DNA of 64,000 bases from Leptospiraceae bacterium (GCA_024233835.1 JACKPC010000007.1:310001-374000); one strand, 5' to 3'. Numbered from the stretch's first letter, positions 1 through 10,043 are shown. Program-made: numbers and translations. The notes: generated from the sequence alone by a model not told the origin.

Positions 1-1
1 A

Positions 2-3000
2 AACCTGCTAACTACTGAGGTAACAACGATTGTTGGAAATGGAACAGCCACAACAACAGCCGGAAACCCGGGAACATCTGCCACAATTTATTCTCCGACT
101 TATATGACAATCGTTGGAAATTATCTTTATGTCGCAAGTGATAGCAGAGTAATTTCAAGAATTCTATTGGATGGCACAAGTTATCCGATGGATATATTTG
201 CCGGTGTTTCCGATGCAAGCGGTACTGTAGATGGTTATCGAACTTCAGCTAAATTTGGTCTAATCAGGGGTCTATCTACCGATGGAGTAGATAATATTTA
301 TATATCAGATAATGGAAATTATACCATTAGAACTTTAAATATTTCGAACGGCATGGTCAATACCATCTCAGGAAGAAATGGAATCCTTGCATTCCAGGCA
401 GGAGTGGGGGTTTCTGCTACCCATAATTACCCTTACACAATTCTTTTTGATGGAAAAAACCTTTTATTGGATGAGAGTAATCGAATTGTTAAGATCAAAA
501 ACAACGGTCTCGTTGGCTACTGGCCTCTCACAGCGAGTGCCGCTGATTATGCCGGTAGTAACAACGGAACCTTAAACGGAGCCCCTGCATTTACTGCTGC
601 TGATAGATTTGGTGTGGTTAATCAGGCGATTACTTTTAATGGTAGCACACAGAATATCAGTGTTCCCCATAATACCAGTTTGTCCAATTCCAATATGAGT
701 GTATCGGTCTGGATAAAGCCGAATTCTCTTCCAGCATCAGGGAATGTATTTGGAATTGTAGACAAAAAATATGCAAACAGTTCTCCTAATGGATACACTC
801 TTGAACTTTGGAATGATGCCGGAAAACAGTCTATTGCCTGGATAAATGGAAGTGGATTCACAACCACAGGCTATTATACTCTCGCACTGAATCAGTGGGC
901 ACATATAACTGTAACCCAGGAAGGGACGATTGCCTCCCTTTATCTAAATGGAAAGTTAATGGCGACACGTAACGATACAAGTAGTCTCGTAGATTCGGGC
1001 GGAGGAATGGAAATAGGAAGTAGAGGTGGAACCTTTTATTTCAACGGTAATATAGCCGATGTCCGAATCTACAACCGTGTTTTAAATGAAGGGGAAATCA
1101 ACGAATTAGCTCAAAATGCTACACCGGCACAGGTGGGTTCAGCCTATAGCACAGGAGCAACGGGGCTATTGGCAGACTTCCATCTGGATGGTGGTAGTAA
1201 CAATAGTAGTGGTGCTATTCCTGATCTGGGTCTTTCCGGTTCAACTGGTAGCAATGTAACTGGAAAAGATGGAAATACCGATGGAGCAAGATTGTTCGAC
1301 GCCCCCAGTTCTCACGCTCTTACAGGAGTAACGTACGGACTTCCTAACGGCAATGCACCCAGAACTCTTTGTGGATGGATAAATCCAACCGCTCATCCGG
1401 TGCCGGGTGGCTGGACTATCTTTACCGGTTATGGATCCGCAGGAACGAATAACCAGTTCCAATTAGGACTCTGGAATAATGCGGGGGTACAGAATGTGAC
1501 TTTAGACTTTATCAATGCAGCTGCCTATGCTCCTTATTCTGTTCCTTTGAATTCCTGGTCTCATATCTGTGGTTCTTATGATGGAACAACTGCTTATCTA
1601 TTTGTAAATGGCAAACAAATAGCTTCTAATACGATTGCCCTTACAACGGGAACTTCAAACTTTACAATCGGACAGTCCCCCACTGGTGGAAATTTTTTCA
1701 ATGGAAAGATTGACGATGTGAGGGTATACAATAACGCATTAAGCCTTGCACAGATTCGCCAGCTTGCCACGCAAGTTCCGGCAGGTCTTGTTGCACACTA
1801 TGACTTCAATGGCGATGCGAATGATGTGAGTGGCTTTGCTGCGAATGGAAATACTACTTCTGTAACGTCGGTTACTGATAGGTTTGGAATAAGCGGTAGT
1901 GCTTATTCTTTTACACCTTCCAGTTCAGTAACCGCTTCAGATGCACATTTACCAGTAGGTACAGGTAGTAGAACGGTCTGTTACTGGGTAAAACCAAATG
2001 TTTTTGGTGCTGGTTATCAGGGATATATTTTTCAGTACGGTGTAGAGACGACAAATCAAATGATGAGATTAACTTTACATATGACAAATATAAACTATGA
2101 CTCTTATGGAAGTTCAACTGGAACAGCCTATCTAAGTTCAACAAATATTTGGAATCATGTTTGTGGAACCTATGATGGTACAAATGGTCAGATATATATG
2201 AATGGAAAGCTTCAAATTACAAGTCCTCTTACCATGGCAACTGTATCCGCAGGAAATGCCGGTTTATTAATGGGGGCAGCTTATGATGGTTCTTTAGATG
2301 ACCTAAGGGTATACAACCGTGTTCTTACCGAAGCGGAAATCCGTGCTTTGAGTGGCTATCATCCGATGCAGGTAACAACCTGGAATCCAGCAGTTGCCAG
2401 CAGTAGTTTAAAATTCCACGTTGCTGCTGATAGTTTTAGTAACCTTGCAGATACTGCAACTGTCGGAAACTGGCCTGATTTAAGTGGAAATGGCTTTTTA
2501 GGTACCCAATACAACGGGCCAGTTTTTAGAACCGGGATCAATGGAATCAATGGCAAACCGGCGATAGAGTTTAATGGGACAAATCAATATTTTAATGCAG
2601 GAGCGTCTTCGATTACATATGGAACTGGAGTTACCGTTTTTGCTATCACAAAAAATTCTGCCAGTAATGGAAATTATCGAGAAATCATTTCAAAAGACAA
2701 TAATATTAGCTGTAGGTTCAATCTTGCAAAAAACCTTTCTCCGGCTACAGATTATTTCTTTGAAATAGATGCTCCCTTAATGGCAAATACAAACACTGCA
2801 TTTTCATTGAATGAAGTATCTATGCTCACCGGAATGAACCATGCCGGTGGAAACCTGTTTTTAGGAAAAAATGGAGATATGCCAGGTAGTACATCCAGTT
2901 CTGGTGGTACAACTCTTAGTTGTACAAGTACAGCCAATATGACTGTTGGTGTAAGAAGTGATTTAACAGCTACAAGTTATTTTCAGGGTTTAATTGGTGA

Positions 3001-3127
3001 GGTTTTGGTATTTAACCGTGCGATCAATGCTAACAGTGTTTACGGGGCAACCTGGCAGGATAGACATATAGTAGAATGTTACCTCTCCTCTAAATACAAT
3101 ATCCCTATCGGGCATAGCTGTCCGTAA
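2..3127 (+). CDS. NHL-repeat / multi-LamG surface-type protein (5' partial)
   Basis: The reading frame is open from base 2 with no stop, so the gene starts before the window; the ATG at 104 is internal. About 1041 residues are visible. The first ~150 residues resemble NHL/YVTN-type beta-propeller blades (recurring NYLYVASDS, NIYISDNGNYTIR patterns). Then come LamG-type concanavalin A-like jellyroll units at about 508-1120, 1150-1770 and 1785-2360. Each opens with GL(V/L)xxxxL/F and ends with a DVR(I/V)YN motif followed by a short helix. A fourth, more divergent unit covers 2395-3110. Such proteins are secreted or surface-exposed and bind glycans or proteins in known families; the ligand here is unknown. 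A perfect 9-bp hairpin follows the stop. The domain calls are fairly secure, the function is not. Confidence 0.8.
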   Translation, partial: NLLTTEVTTIVGNGTATTTAGNPGTSATIYSPTYMTIVGNYLYVASDSRVISRILLDGTSYPMDIFAGVSDASGTVDGYRTSAKFGLIRGLSTDGVDNIYISDNGNYTIRTLNISNGMVNTISGRNGILAFQAGVGVSATHNYPYTILFDGKNLLLDESNRIVKIKNNGLVGYWPLTASAADYAGSNNGTLNGAPAFTAADRFGVVNQAITFNGSTQNISVPHNTSLSNSNMSVSVWIKPNSLPASGNVFGIVDKKYANSSPNGYTLELWNDAGKQSIAWINGSGFTTTGYYTLALNQWAHITVTQEGTIASLYLNGKLMATRNDTSSLVDSGGGMEIGSRGGTFYFNGNIADVRIYNRVLNEGEINELAQNATPAQVGSAYSTGATGLLADFHLDGGSNNSSGAIPDLGLSGSTGSNVTGKDGNTDGARLFDAPSSHALTGVTYGLPNGNAPRTLCGWINPTAHPVPGGWTIFTGYGSAGTNNQFQLGLWNNAGVQNVTLDFINAAAYAPYSVPLNSWSHICGSYDGTTAYLFVNGKQIASNTIALTTGTSNFTIGQSPTGGNFFNGKIDDVRVYNNALSLAQIRQLATQVPAGLVAHYDFNGDANDVSGFAANGNTTSVTSVTDRFGISGSAYSFTPSSSVTASDAHLPVGTGSRTVCYWVKPNVFGAGYQGYIFQYGVETTNQMMRLTLHMTNINYDSYGSSTGTAYLSSTNIWNHVCGTYDGTNGQIYMNGKLQITSPLTMATVSAGNAGLLMGAAYDGSLDDLRVYNRVLTEAEIRALSGYHPMQVTTWNPAVASSSLKFHVAADSFSNLADTATVGNWPDLSGNGFLGTQYNGPVFRTGINGINGKPAIEFNGTNQYFNAGASSITYGTGVTVFAITKNSASNGNYREIISKDNNISCRFNLAKNLSPATDYFFEIDAPLMANTNTAFSLNEVSMLTGMNHAGGNLFLGKNGDMPGSTSSSGGTTLSCTSTANMTVGVRSDLTATSYFQGLIGEVLVFNRAINANSVYGATWQDRHIVECYLSSKYNIPIGHSCP

Positions 3128-3157
3128 GGGACTTTCACCCTCAAGTTATTGCGACCG

Positions 3158-3179
3158 GGCGAGCCACCAATGGCTCGCC
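3158..3179 (+). repeat. 9-bp hairpin, copy 1 of a repeated intergenic element
   Basis: A perfect inverted repeat (GGCGAGCCA, loop CCAA, TGGCTCGCC) lies 30 bases after the LamG gene stop. It has no run of T directly after it, only a T-rich stretch ten bases on, so it is at best a weak terminator. A near-identical hairpin with the same right arm and following bases (AATGGCTCGCCTA) lies at 10955-10975, also just downstream of an exported-protein gene. Confidence 0.6.
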
Positions 3180-3273
3180 TACTTAATTTTCTTTAAAAAA
3201 TCCTAACTTTTTTGCAACCTTATCCAAAAAACTGAATCTTAAAGATTAAAAAACAACGAAGGCATTTACCTTT

Positions 3274-4230
3274 ATGGAAGAAAAAGTAGAATTTAAACCT
3301 AAAAGAACCAAGATTTCTTTACTCTCTTTTGCAGTTTTTTCCCTTGTTCATGCAACCATTCTGATTGCATTTTTTGTTCCTTTTTCGTGGGAACTGGTTT
3401 TAATTGCTGTCCTTTCGTATTACCTGAGAATGTTCGGAATTACAGCCGGCTTCCACAGGTATTTCGCGCATAACGCCTTTAAAACCTCCAGGCCCATGCA
3501 ATTTTTCTTTGCCTGGCTCGGTGGCACGGCTATGCAAAAAGGTGCCCTATGGTGGGGAGCTCATCATCGAGATCACCACAGGTATTCCGATACCGACAAA
3601 GACCTTCATTCTCCCAAACACGGGTTCTGGCATTCTCATATGCTCTGGTTTTTAGGAAGTGAGCACAATACCTACGATGTAAAAAAAATCAAAGATTATG
3701 CAAAATATCCCGAATTAGTCTTCATCGATAAGCACTACTGGATTCCCCCTCTTAGCTATGCGTTTATGCTTTACGGCCTCGGTTATGCCTTTGGAGGGCA
3801 GAACCATCTGTATGCCTTTTCTGTTCTTACCTGGGGCTATGCGGTTTCTACATTCTTTCTCGGTCACGGAACCTGGACCATCAACTCTCTTTCCCATGTT
3901 TTCGGAAAGCAACGTTATACTACAGGTGATACCAGTCGCAATAACTTCCTTCTTGCGCTTGTGACTATGGGAGAAGGCTGGCACAACAACCACCATTATT
4001 ATCGTCATACAGCCAATCAGGGCTTCTACTGGTATGAAGTAGATATGAGCTATTACATTTTAAAAATGATGAGCTGGATAGGCCTGGTCTGGGATTTAAA
4101 AACACCACCGGTCAGAATACTAGAAGAAGGAAAAAGACTGGATGCCATTCAAAAAGGACAGGAAAAATTTAAAAACCTTTCCGGTGAATGGATTCCGGTT
4201 CACTCCGTAACAGCAAATAGCGAAAGATAA
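3274..4230 (+). CDS. Membrane fatty acid desaturase (acyl-CoA/delta-9 type)
   Basis: This 318-residue integral membrane di-iron enzyme introduces a double bond into an acyl chain. All three histidine boxes of the stearoyl-CoA desaturase family are visible: HRYFAH at residues 61-66, HRDHH at 98-102 and HNNHH at 237-241. Hydrophobic segments flank them at about 15-55, 75-90 and 155-200. The length suits a bacterial delta-9 desaturase. The ATG at 3274 is preceded by GAAGG at 3258-3262, 11 bases upstream, which is a weak ribosome site. It stands alone between two hairpins. The family is clear; positional specificity and whether the substrate is acyl-CoA or lipid-bound acyl cannot be read from sequence. 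The electron donor is not encoded nearby. Confidence 0.92.
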   Translation: MEEKVEFKPKRTKISLLSFAVFSLVHATILIAFFVPFSWELVLIAVLSYYLRMFGITAGFHRYFAHNAFKTSRPMQFFFAWLGGTAMQKGALWWGAHHRDHHRYSDTDKDLHSPKHGFWHSHMLWFLGSEHNTYDVKKIKDYAKYPELVFIDKHYWIPPLSYAFMLYGLGYAFGGQNHLYAFSVLTWGYAVSTFFLGHGTWTINSLSHVFGKQRYTTGDTSRNNFLLALVTMGEGWHNNHHYYRHTANQGFYWYEVDMSYYILKMMSWIGLVWDLKTPPVRILEEGKRLDAIQKGQEKFKNLSGEWIPVHSVTANSER

Positions 4231-4244
4231 ATAACACTTTCCCG

Positions 4245-4265
4245 GGCGGTAAGATAATTACCGCC
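4245..4265. terminator. Bidirectional hairpin between convergent genes
   Basis: GGCGGTAA and TTACCGCC (4245-4252 and 4258-4265) form a perfect 8-bp stem with a GATAA loop. It is followed by TTT on the plus strand and flanked by AAA on the other side. It sits in the 49-base gap between the convergent desaturase and phosphatase genes, so it probably terminates both transcripts, although the T tracts are short. Confidence 0.55.
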
Positions 4266-4279
4266 TTTCGTGTATGCAG

Positions 4280-6532
4280 TTAACCTAAAGTAGAAAGATT
4301 CAAAGTATTTTCCCATTTTTGGATATGTTCATGTTCTCCTCCCAGAAGGCTTCTGGCCTCAGGCAATATTTTTATTGCCCTTTCAATATTCCCGGAAAGA
4401 TAATAAATATCTATAAGATTTAAAAGATTTTTTGCATTAGACTTATCTCTCAATCTTCCCCTTTCCCCGTAATCCATCGCTTTCTTATAACGTTTTAATT
4501 TCTTAAAACAATACGAACACAGAAATGCTAATTCAAGGCTTGAAGGATTCTCATTATAATATATTTCTGCCAGTTGGGAAGCTTCTTCCACACTTCCCTG
4601 CTTTATAAGTGTTCGAAGTTGTATTTTTTGAAAACGAGTTTCTTTGGGATACTTTTTCAGTTGTTCTTCAATAAGTTGTAGAGCATTCTCCAATAGACCC
4701 TTTTGTATATATTCATTCGCTTCTTTCTGAATAGAGAGAAAATCCATTTCCGGTATCTGTATCTTCGGTATTGCATTTGGATTATTATATTCTATTTTCA
4801 TAAGAGACAAATCATCCGTAACTTCACCCTCCCCTGCTATCAGAGTTAGCAATTTTTCCAGATCAGCATCAGACTCTTCAATCTTTTTCAGTATCAAATT
4901 TTCATCTTCATTAAAAGCTCTTTCACCATTGGGAACTTGAATCAATATATCATCCTTGCCATCAGAACCCATAAGGAGTATATCTCCATGCTTACACTGG
5001 AAAGATTCAATCTCAATTTTCCTACTGTAAATTGGAGAACCCAGTTTGTAGTAATACATTTTAGGTATTATAAAGGAGGCTTTTTTATCACGGTATAAAA
5101 TAAGGTGAGGGTGTTCCGCATTTATAAATAATAGTAAACCGGTCTGAACATCAATAATTCCTAATATAACAGAAACCATCATAGAACCCTCAAAACCCTC
5201 AAATACCTTATGGAGTTCAATAAAACATTGCTTCAGCCATTGCTCAGGAGAAATTTTATTTACCTCGCTTTCAAAGGAATAACGTTTTATAATAGAATCA
5301 AAAACAGAACCCAGAATTAAAATTCCACCAGCTCCCTGAATGGATTTTCCCATAGCATCCGCATTGATAAATACCGAATATTTTCTGTTATGTAAAATTA
5401 GATTATTGGATACACAGAGGTCTCCTCCGATTTCATGCTCTCGTTTTTTAAATCGAAATTGTTTCTTCTGCTTTATCAATGTGGTAATGTGAATTTTATC
5501 ATCCCTATTTAAATTTTTACCGAGAGGATTTAGAAGGAGCGAAGTCAGGTAATAGTCTCCATCCTGTTTCTCTTTTAAGTTACGAACTTCATTTAAAGTC
5601 TGTCTGAGTTCATAGGTTCTCTTTTCAACCTTATCCTCAAGATTTGAATTTAACTCTTCCAATTCTGATTGAATTAGTTTTCTATGCCTGGTCATCTGAT
5701 TGAATTCTTTCGCTATATCACCAAGTTCATCTTCATATATCACTTCTACTTCATAGTCCAGATTATCTTTTCGTAATTCCGAAATCCCTTTTGTTAAATG
5801 CTCAAGAGGCCGTGTTAAACTAAAAAACACAAGCATAAACATAATAAAAATAGTCGTACCCGAAGCCAGTGCTACAAACATAGCCGATTTTGAATATATA
5901 TCCCTCATGGAATCTAAAATGTCCTGTGTATAAACACCCGAACAAATGACCCAATCCCAGGGCCAATAATAGCGAGCAAAGGTTGTCTGCGGTTCATATA
6001 CCGTCCTACTGTATTTAGCCTGCCAGGTATAATTTACAAAGGTTTCTCCGTCGCGCTGGGAACCGATTACCATTTCTCGAAAAATATATTTTCCCTCCGG
6101 ATCTTTTAAATCCAAAATGTTCTTTCCTTCCAATTCCGGCTTCACCGGATGCAAGACTACATTTCCTTTTCCATCCAGAATAAAAAAATATTCGGTTTTA
6201 TCGTAACGCATCTGTCGGAGATTTCGAATCACCTCCAGTTTGGCATTTTCCACTGTTAAAGGCATAGTTGGGTCTTTTAATTTACTATTTGAAATTCTCA
6301 ATTGGGATTCATAAAAATTAATCAGAGAAACCACAGACATTACAACTGCACGCAGCTTTCCTTTCCTCTCCTCTAACTTACCGCTCTCCAAAAGGGGTAA
6401 AATTTTTGTAAACAAAAGAATAGAAAAAATAAAGATAATCAGTAAACCGGCGATATTCATTTTCTTTCGTAAGGAAATTCTTGTAAATATCTTGAAGATA
6501 CTATTATCTGGATTCTTTTTAGGTTCTAACAT
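4280..6532 (-). CDS. Cache-HAMP-SpoIIE phosphatase with C-terminal TPRs
   Basis: A 750-residue membrane signalling protein. In order: membrane segment ~26-45; extracytoplasmic Cache-type sensor ~50-210 (YFFILDGKGNVVLHP, then a WDWVICSGVY end); second membrane segment ~217-239; HAMP ~240-290; coiled coil ~285-325; SpoIIE/PP2C-type Ser/Thr phosphatase ~360-580; TPR-like repeats ~595-745. Metal-site acidic residues are visible in IGGDLC (D371), NADAMGK (D392) and GSDGKDD. SpoIIE-class enzymes typically dephosphorylate anti-anti-sigma/STAS proteins, so a partner-switching role is inferred. It is divergent from, and paralogous to, the next gene; both share the linker DGDYYLTSLL just before the catalytic domain. 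A STAS-like protein at 44360-44764 is a conceivable but unproven substrate. ATG start at 6532. Confidence 0.88.
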   Translation of the reverse strand: MLEPKKNPDNSIFKIFTRISLRKKMNIAGLLIIFIFSILLFTKILPLLESGKLEERKGKLRAVVMSVVSLINFYESQLRISNSKLKDPTMPLTVENAKLEVIRNLRQMRYDKTEYFFILDGKGNVVLHPVKPELEGKNILDLKDPEGKYIFREMVIGSQRDGETFVNYTWQAKYSRTVYEPQTTFARYYWPWDWVICSGVYTQDILDSMRDIYSKSAMFVALASGTTIFIMFMLVFFSLTRPLEHLTKGISELRKDNLDYEVEVIYEDELGDIAKEFNQMTRHRKLIQSELEELNSNLEDKVEKRTYELRQTLNEVRNLKEKQDGDYYLTSLLLNPLGKNLNRDDKIHITTLIKQKKQFRFKKREHEIGGDLCVSNNLILHNRKYSVFINADAMGKSIQGAGGILILGSVFDSIIKRYSFESEVNKISPEQWLKQCFIELHKVFEGFEGSMMVSVILGIIDVQTGLLLFINAEHPHLILYRDKKASFIIPKMYYYKLGSPIYSRKIEIESFQCKHGDILLMGSDGKDDILIQVPNGERAFNEDENLILKKIEESDADLEKLLTLIAGEGEVTDDLSLMKIEYNNPNAIPKIQIPEMDFLSIQKEANEYIQKGLLENALQLIEEQLKKYPKETRFQKIQLRTLIKQGSVEEASQLAEIYYNENPSSLELAFLCSYCFKKLKRYKKAMDYGERGRLRDKSNAKNLLNLIDIYYLSGNIERAIKILPEARSLLGGEHEHIQKWENTLNLSTLG

Positions 6533-6715
6533 GAATTTCGGCCCCCTGCCTTTTTTTATTATTTTCCAATAACTTTAAAAGACACGTTCTTTTTCTGAAA
6601 AATCAACATTTTTCAACTTCAAAGATAATTGTGAAGATAAAAAAACTTCTTATGCTTATAATTATAGTTTACAAATAATCTTAGATTCGCCTTACTCGGT
6701 GATAAGGAGCGTAAT

Positions 6716-9700
6716 TTGGGAGTTTTTTCTGACCTGATTCAAAATTTATATCTAAACTTTTATTCGTTTGGAACCCTGGTCGTAGCTATTTTTACATTTT
6801 TACTCTCCCTCTTTTTTTTAGGCCTTCCTAAAAAATCCAAAAGTACCTTTCACCTTGGAATGGCTTTTCTCTTTTTGTTTATTTTCAGCCTCGGATATTT
6901 TTTAGCCGCGATTTACTACTCTCCGAACGCAGCTTTTCATCGCTGGCTAACCGGAGGTTTAATTTTACCTCTAATTACCCATTTAGGTCAATTTTTCTTA
7001 AAATACCCCAGGGATACAAATCCCGGACTAAGTAAAAATGCCTTCAAGGTTCTCTATTCTTTTGCTATTTTTGCGGCTCTTGTATTCTGTGGAGGAACCG
7101 CTTTTGCTGATAAAAAGTATCATTTTACAGGCCATTACTGGGATTTCGATTCCCCCCGTCTGAGCGTTGCTCTGGCTGTTCTCATTGCAGTTTATATATT
7201 TATTAATTTTATAAGCATACCAATCTGGAAATATTACCAGATAAAAAACCAAAAAGAGAAAAAAACAATTCTCTACATGATGTTTGCTATGTTAATTGCG
7301 GGAGTTCTTCCCAATTTTACCAACATCATGAGCCGGGATGGAGCAATGGAACGCTCTACCTACCTGATTTCCTTAGTACTCTGCTTTGTAATTGGATTCT
7401 TTATGGTATCGATTATTTATATTAATTCCACTAAAGAAACCACGACCTTTATGGCAAAGATAGTAGGTTTAACCCTGGTTTCCATTCTCCTTGTTGTTCA
7501 GGCCTGGGGCTTCTATATGGCCCAGGAGCAGGATGGAGAATACAACAGTTTAAAAATAGAGAAACTTTTTAATGTTCTGGATACAGGCCTTGCTCCCAAA
7601 AGTGTAGAATATATCCTTCGGTATCCGAAAGGTTCTGAAAAAATTGAGTTTACCCGCTATCCCTCTATCACCCGCTTAGATCTATCCCTGGTAGAAGCCG
7701 ATTTTAAAAACACTATCATTTTCGAAGACCTTCAAAATCTGGATGTAGAAAACTATAAAGAAGAACTTTTAAAATACCTACAAACCACACATCCGGAATT
7801 TATTGGATACAAAAAATCCATTTTAAATTTTGTAAAAGAACATCCTGAGCTAAAAAAACAAGAATTAAAAGCAGAATTATTCTCCTACCTTGAGGGCTTA
7901 AACCGTGCAACATTCATTCATGCCAATAAAATTAGTAATTTTGCTACTGAAGGTTTTTGCAAAAAACTGGAAAGTTTCATTAAAAGAAGTGCCAGCAGTA
8001 TTAAATACTTTCGAGAACCTATCCTGCAAGAGCTTAAATCCTGCACCTGGGAAGAAAGCCCGGAAAATGTAGCTTTATACAGACGTAATGTTTACAAGCA
8101 TCTACGGCATTTTACTCCAGCTCTAAGTCGACACTACCGCCTTAGCTCACATCCTTACCGGGAACAAAAGCATTATATAGTATTCCGATTCTATGACCGT
8201 TTCGCACAGGTCCTCACGGAAGTAGGCTATTCTTATACAGAATACAGAGAAGAAATGCACAGTGTTTTTAAAATTCAAACCTTCATCTTATTAATAGCTG
8301 TTATTTTTATTACCGTTTTCTATCCTCTCTTCTTTAAGGGAAGCCTTCTAAATCCATTAAGAAACCTTTTACAGGGGGTTCGTAAAGTAAACAAAGGAGA
8401 TCTGGATCTCGAAATTAAGGTTATTTTCCATGACGAAATTGGCTTTCTTTCAGAGTCTTTCAATTCGATGGTTAATTCAATTCGTACCGCCAGACGGGAA
8501 TTACAGGATTATGCCGAAAACCTTGAAGAAAAGGTGGCGGAAAGAACCCGTGAAGTAGAAGAAAGAATGGAAGAGATCAAAAAACTGAAAGTGCAACAGG
8601 ATGGTGACTATTACCTGACCTCCCTACTCGCCAAACCCTTATTCCTGAATGCAAACAAGTCCCAAAGTGTAAAAACCGAATTTCTCATCTATCAAAAAAA
8701 GCAGTTTGAATTTCGAAACAGAAAAGCAGATCTCGGAGGAGATATTTGTGTTACAGGAAATGTTAAATTAGGGAATCCGGATACTGAAGAATTTAGACGT
8801 TATACCCTGGCTATGAATGGAGATGCAATGGGAAAATCCATGCAAGGAGCCGGGGGAAGTCTCGTAATGGGAGTTGTAATTAATTCTATTATGAGAAGGG
8901 CTGCCGATAAAGGAATTATCCCGAACAGTCCGCAGGAATGGCTTACGAAAGTTTATCACGAAATAAACGGAATTTTCAAAGCCTTTAACGGAACCATGGT
9001 CATTTCCTGTGTAATCATGCTCATAGACGATGAAACCGGAGAAGTCTTTTATTTCAACGCCGAACATCCCTTCTGTGTATTGTATCGAAACGGAGATGTA
9101 CGCTTTATTGAAAAGGATATGCAGTTACGAAAACTGGGTCTCGATTCAGAAATAGAGTTCCAGGTCTACAAATACCAATTAATCCCCGGTGATGTCATTA
9201 TCATGGGTTCTGATGGTAGAGATGATATTGATATGAGTCCGAACGAAGTAATACGCACAATTAATGAAGATACTTCTCTATTTTTAAACCATGTTCGTAT
9301 AGGGAAGGGCAAGCTGGAACAAATTAAAGCCAGCATTCTAACCACCGGTTCCTTAATCGATGACCTGTCCCTTCTACGTCTGGCTTTCAAGGAATCTGAA
9401 GTTGAACTTGGTGCAGATGAAATTGAACTCTCCAATACAGATTATATTTACGAACAATGCAAACTTCTCTTAAATGATGGAAAATTAGAAAATGCTAAAT
9501 TTCTTTTAGATACAGCTTACCAAAAAGATCCGAGTAATCCTAAAATTTCCAAACTATTTGGACTTGTCTGCTTTAAAGTCGGAAATTACGAAGACGCAGC
9601 AAAAATTTTAGAGTCCTATCTAAAAATTGATCCGGATAATGTAGACTACTGGTATTATTTATCCGTTTCTCATAAGAAGTTGGGAAGATACAATTCAGCC

Positions 9701-9883
9701 TTAGAATCGTCCCTACAACTCATGCGAAGAGAGGAAGGAAATGTAATGAATCTTGTGAATATGGCAGATATTTACAGGCTGGTCGGACAATATGAAGAAG
9801 CCATTTCCTACTCAGAAAGAGCTTTAGAAAAAGATCCGGAAAATAAATCAGCCAAACGCCTCTTACGATTTCTGAAATCATAA
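6716..9883 (+). CDS. Multi-TM HAMP-SpoIIE phosphatase with C-terminal TPRs
   Basis: A 1055-residue membrane phosphatase. The N-terminal third has about seven hydrophobic segments (residues ~10-270), resembling a 7TM sensor. A charged extracytoplasmic region follows (~270-520), then one membrane segment (~523-545), HAMP (~548-600), coiled coil (~600-640), SpoIIE/PP2C-like domain (~650-890) and TPRs (~905-1050). The DGDYYLTSLL linker, LGGDICV, NGDAMGKSMQGAGG and GSDGRDDI match the divergent paralogue at 4280-6532. The start is TTG at 6716, favoured because AAGGAG lies at 6704-6709 with a six-base spacer. A role in partner-switching or stress signalling is inferred from the family; the sensed signal is unknown. 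The different sensor halves suggest two inputs feeding similar outputs. Confidence 0.88.
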   Translation: MGVFSDLIQNLYLNFYSFGTLVVAIFTFLLSLFFLGLPKKSKSTFHLGMAFLFLFIFSLGYFLAAIYYSPNAAFHRWLTGGLILPLITHLGQFFLKYPRDTNPGLSKNAFKVLYSFAIFAALVFCGGTAFADKKYHFTGHYWDFDSPRLSVALAVLIAVYIFINFISIPIWKYYQIKNQKEKKTILYMMFAMLIAGVLPNFTNIMSRDGAMERSTYLISLVLCFVIGFFMVSIIYINSTKETTTFMAKIVGLTLVSILLVVQAWGFYMAQEQDGEYNSLKIEKLFNVLDTGLAPKSVEYILRYPKGSEKIEFTRYPSITRLDLSLVEADFKNTIIFEDLQNLDVENYKEELLKYLQTTHPEFIGYKKSILNFVKEHPELKKQELKAELFSYLEGLNRATFIHANKISNFATEGFCKKLESFIKRSASSIKYFREPILQELKSCTWEESPENVALYRRNVYKHLRHFTPALSRHYRLSSHPYREQKHYIVFRFYDRFAQVLTEVGYSYTEYREEMHSVFKIQTFILLIAVIFITVFYPLFFKGSLLNPLRNLLQGVRKVNKGDLDLEIKVIFHDEIGFLSESFNSMVNSIRTARRELQDYAENLEEKVAERTREVEERMEEIKKLKVQQDGDYYLTSLLAKPLFLNANKSQSVKTEFLIYQKKQFEFRNRKADLGGDICVTGNVKLGNPDTEEFRRYTLAMNGDAMGKSMQGAGGSLVMGVVINSIMRRAADKGIIPNSPQEWLTKVYHEINGIFKAFNGTMVISCVIMLIDDETGEVFYFNAEHPFCVLYRNGDVRFIEKDMQLRKLGLDSEIEFQVYKYQLIPGDVIIMGSDGRDDIDMSPNEVIRTINEDTSLFLNHVRIGKGKLEQIKASILTTGSLIDDLSLLRLAFKESEVELGADEIELSNTDYIYEQCKLLLNDGKLENAKFLLDTAYQKDPSNPKISKLFGLVCFKVGNYEDAAKILESYLKIDPDNVDYWYYLSVSHKKLGRYNSALESSLQLMRREEGNVMNLVNMADIYRLVGQYEEAISYSERALEKDPENKSAKRLLRFLKS

Positions 9884-9938
9884 GATTTATGTATCCGCTC
9901 ATTTTTTCCGGGATTATTGACAACCGGTTTAAACCGGC

Positions 9939-9966
9939 ATCAAGGGAATATCTCCCTGATTTTTTG
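9939..9966 (+). terminator. Rho-independent terminator after SpoIIE gene
   Basis: An imperfect stem (ATCAAGGGA with TCCCTGAT, one bulged A) is followed directly by a six-base T run and sits 56 bases after the phosphatase stop. The 14-base palindrome CCGGTTTAAACCGG lies immediately upstream at 9924-9937. Confidence 0.65.
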
Positions 9967-10015
9967 AGGAAATATAGATTTATTATTTTATCACAACAAG
10001 AAAGATTATTTTTTA

Positions 10016-10043
10016 TTGCATGTTATATAAAATATACTATAAT
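10016..10043 (+). promoter_or_regulatory. Candidate promoter for lipoprotein gene
   Basis: A perfect TATAAT at 10038-10043 lies 16 bases after TTGCAT (10016-10021), which matches only three of six -35 positions. It is 27 bases upstream of the lipoprotein start, and GGAGGAG at 10058-10064 gives the ribosome site. This is sequence-pattern evidence only. Confidence 0.4.

Noticed and set aside
104..106. ATG at 104 as the true start of the LamG gene
   Set aside because: The frame is open back to base 2 and the NHL-like repeat continues across this ATG, so the gene begins outside the window.
6596..6615. 8-bp AT-only hairpin TGAAAAAT/ATTTTTCA between the two phosphatase genes
   Set aside because: Low-complexity AT stem in an AT-rich intergenic region; likely chance.
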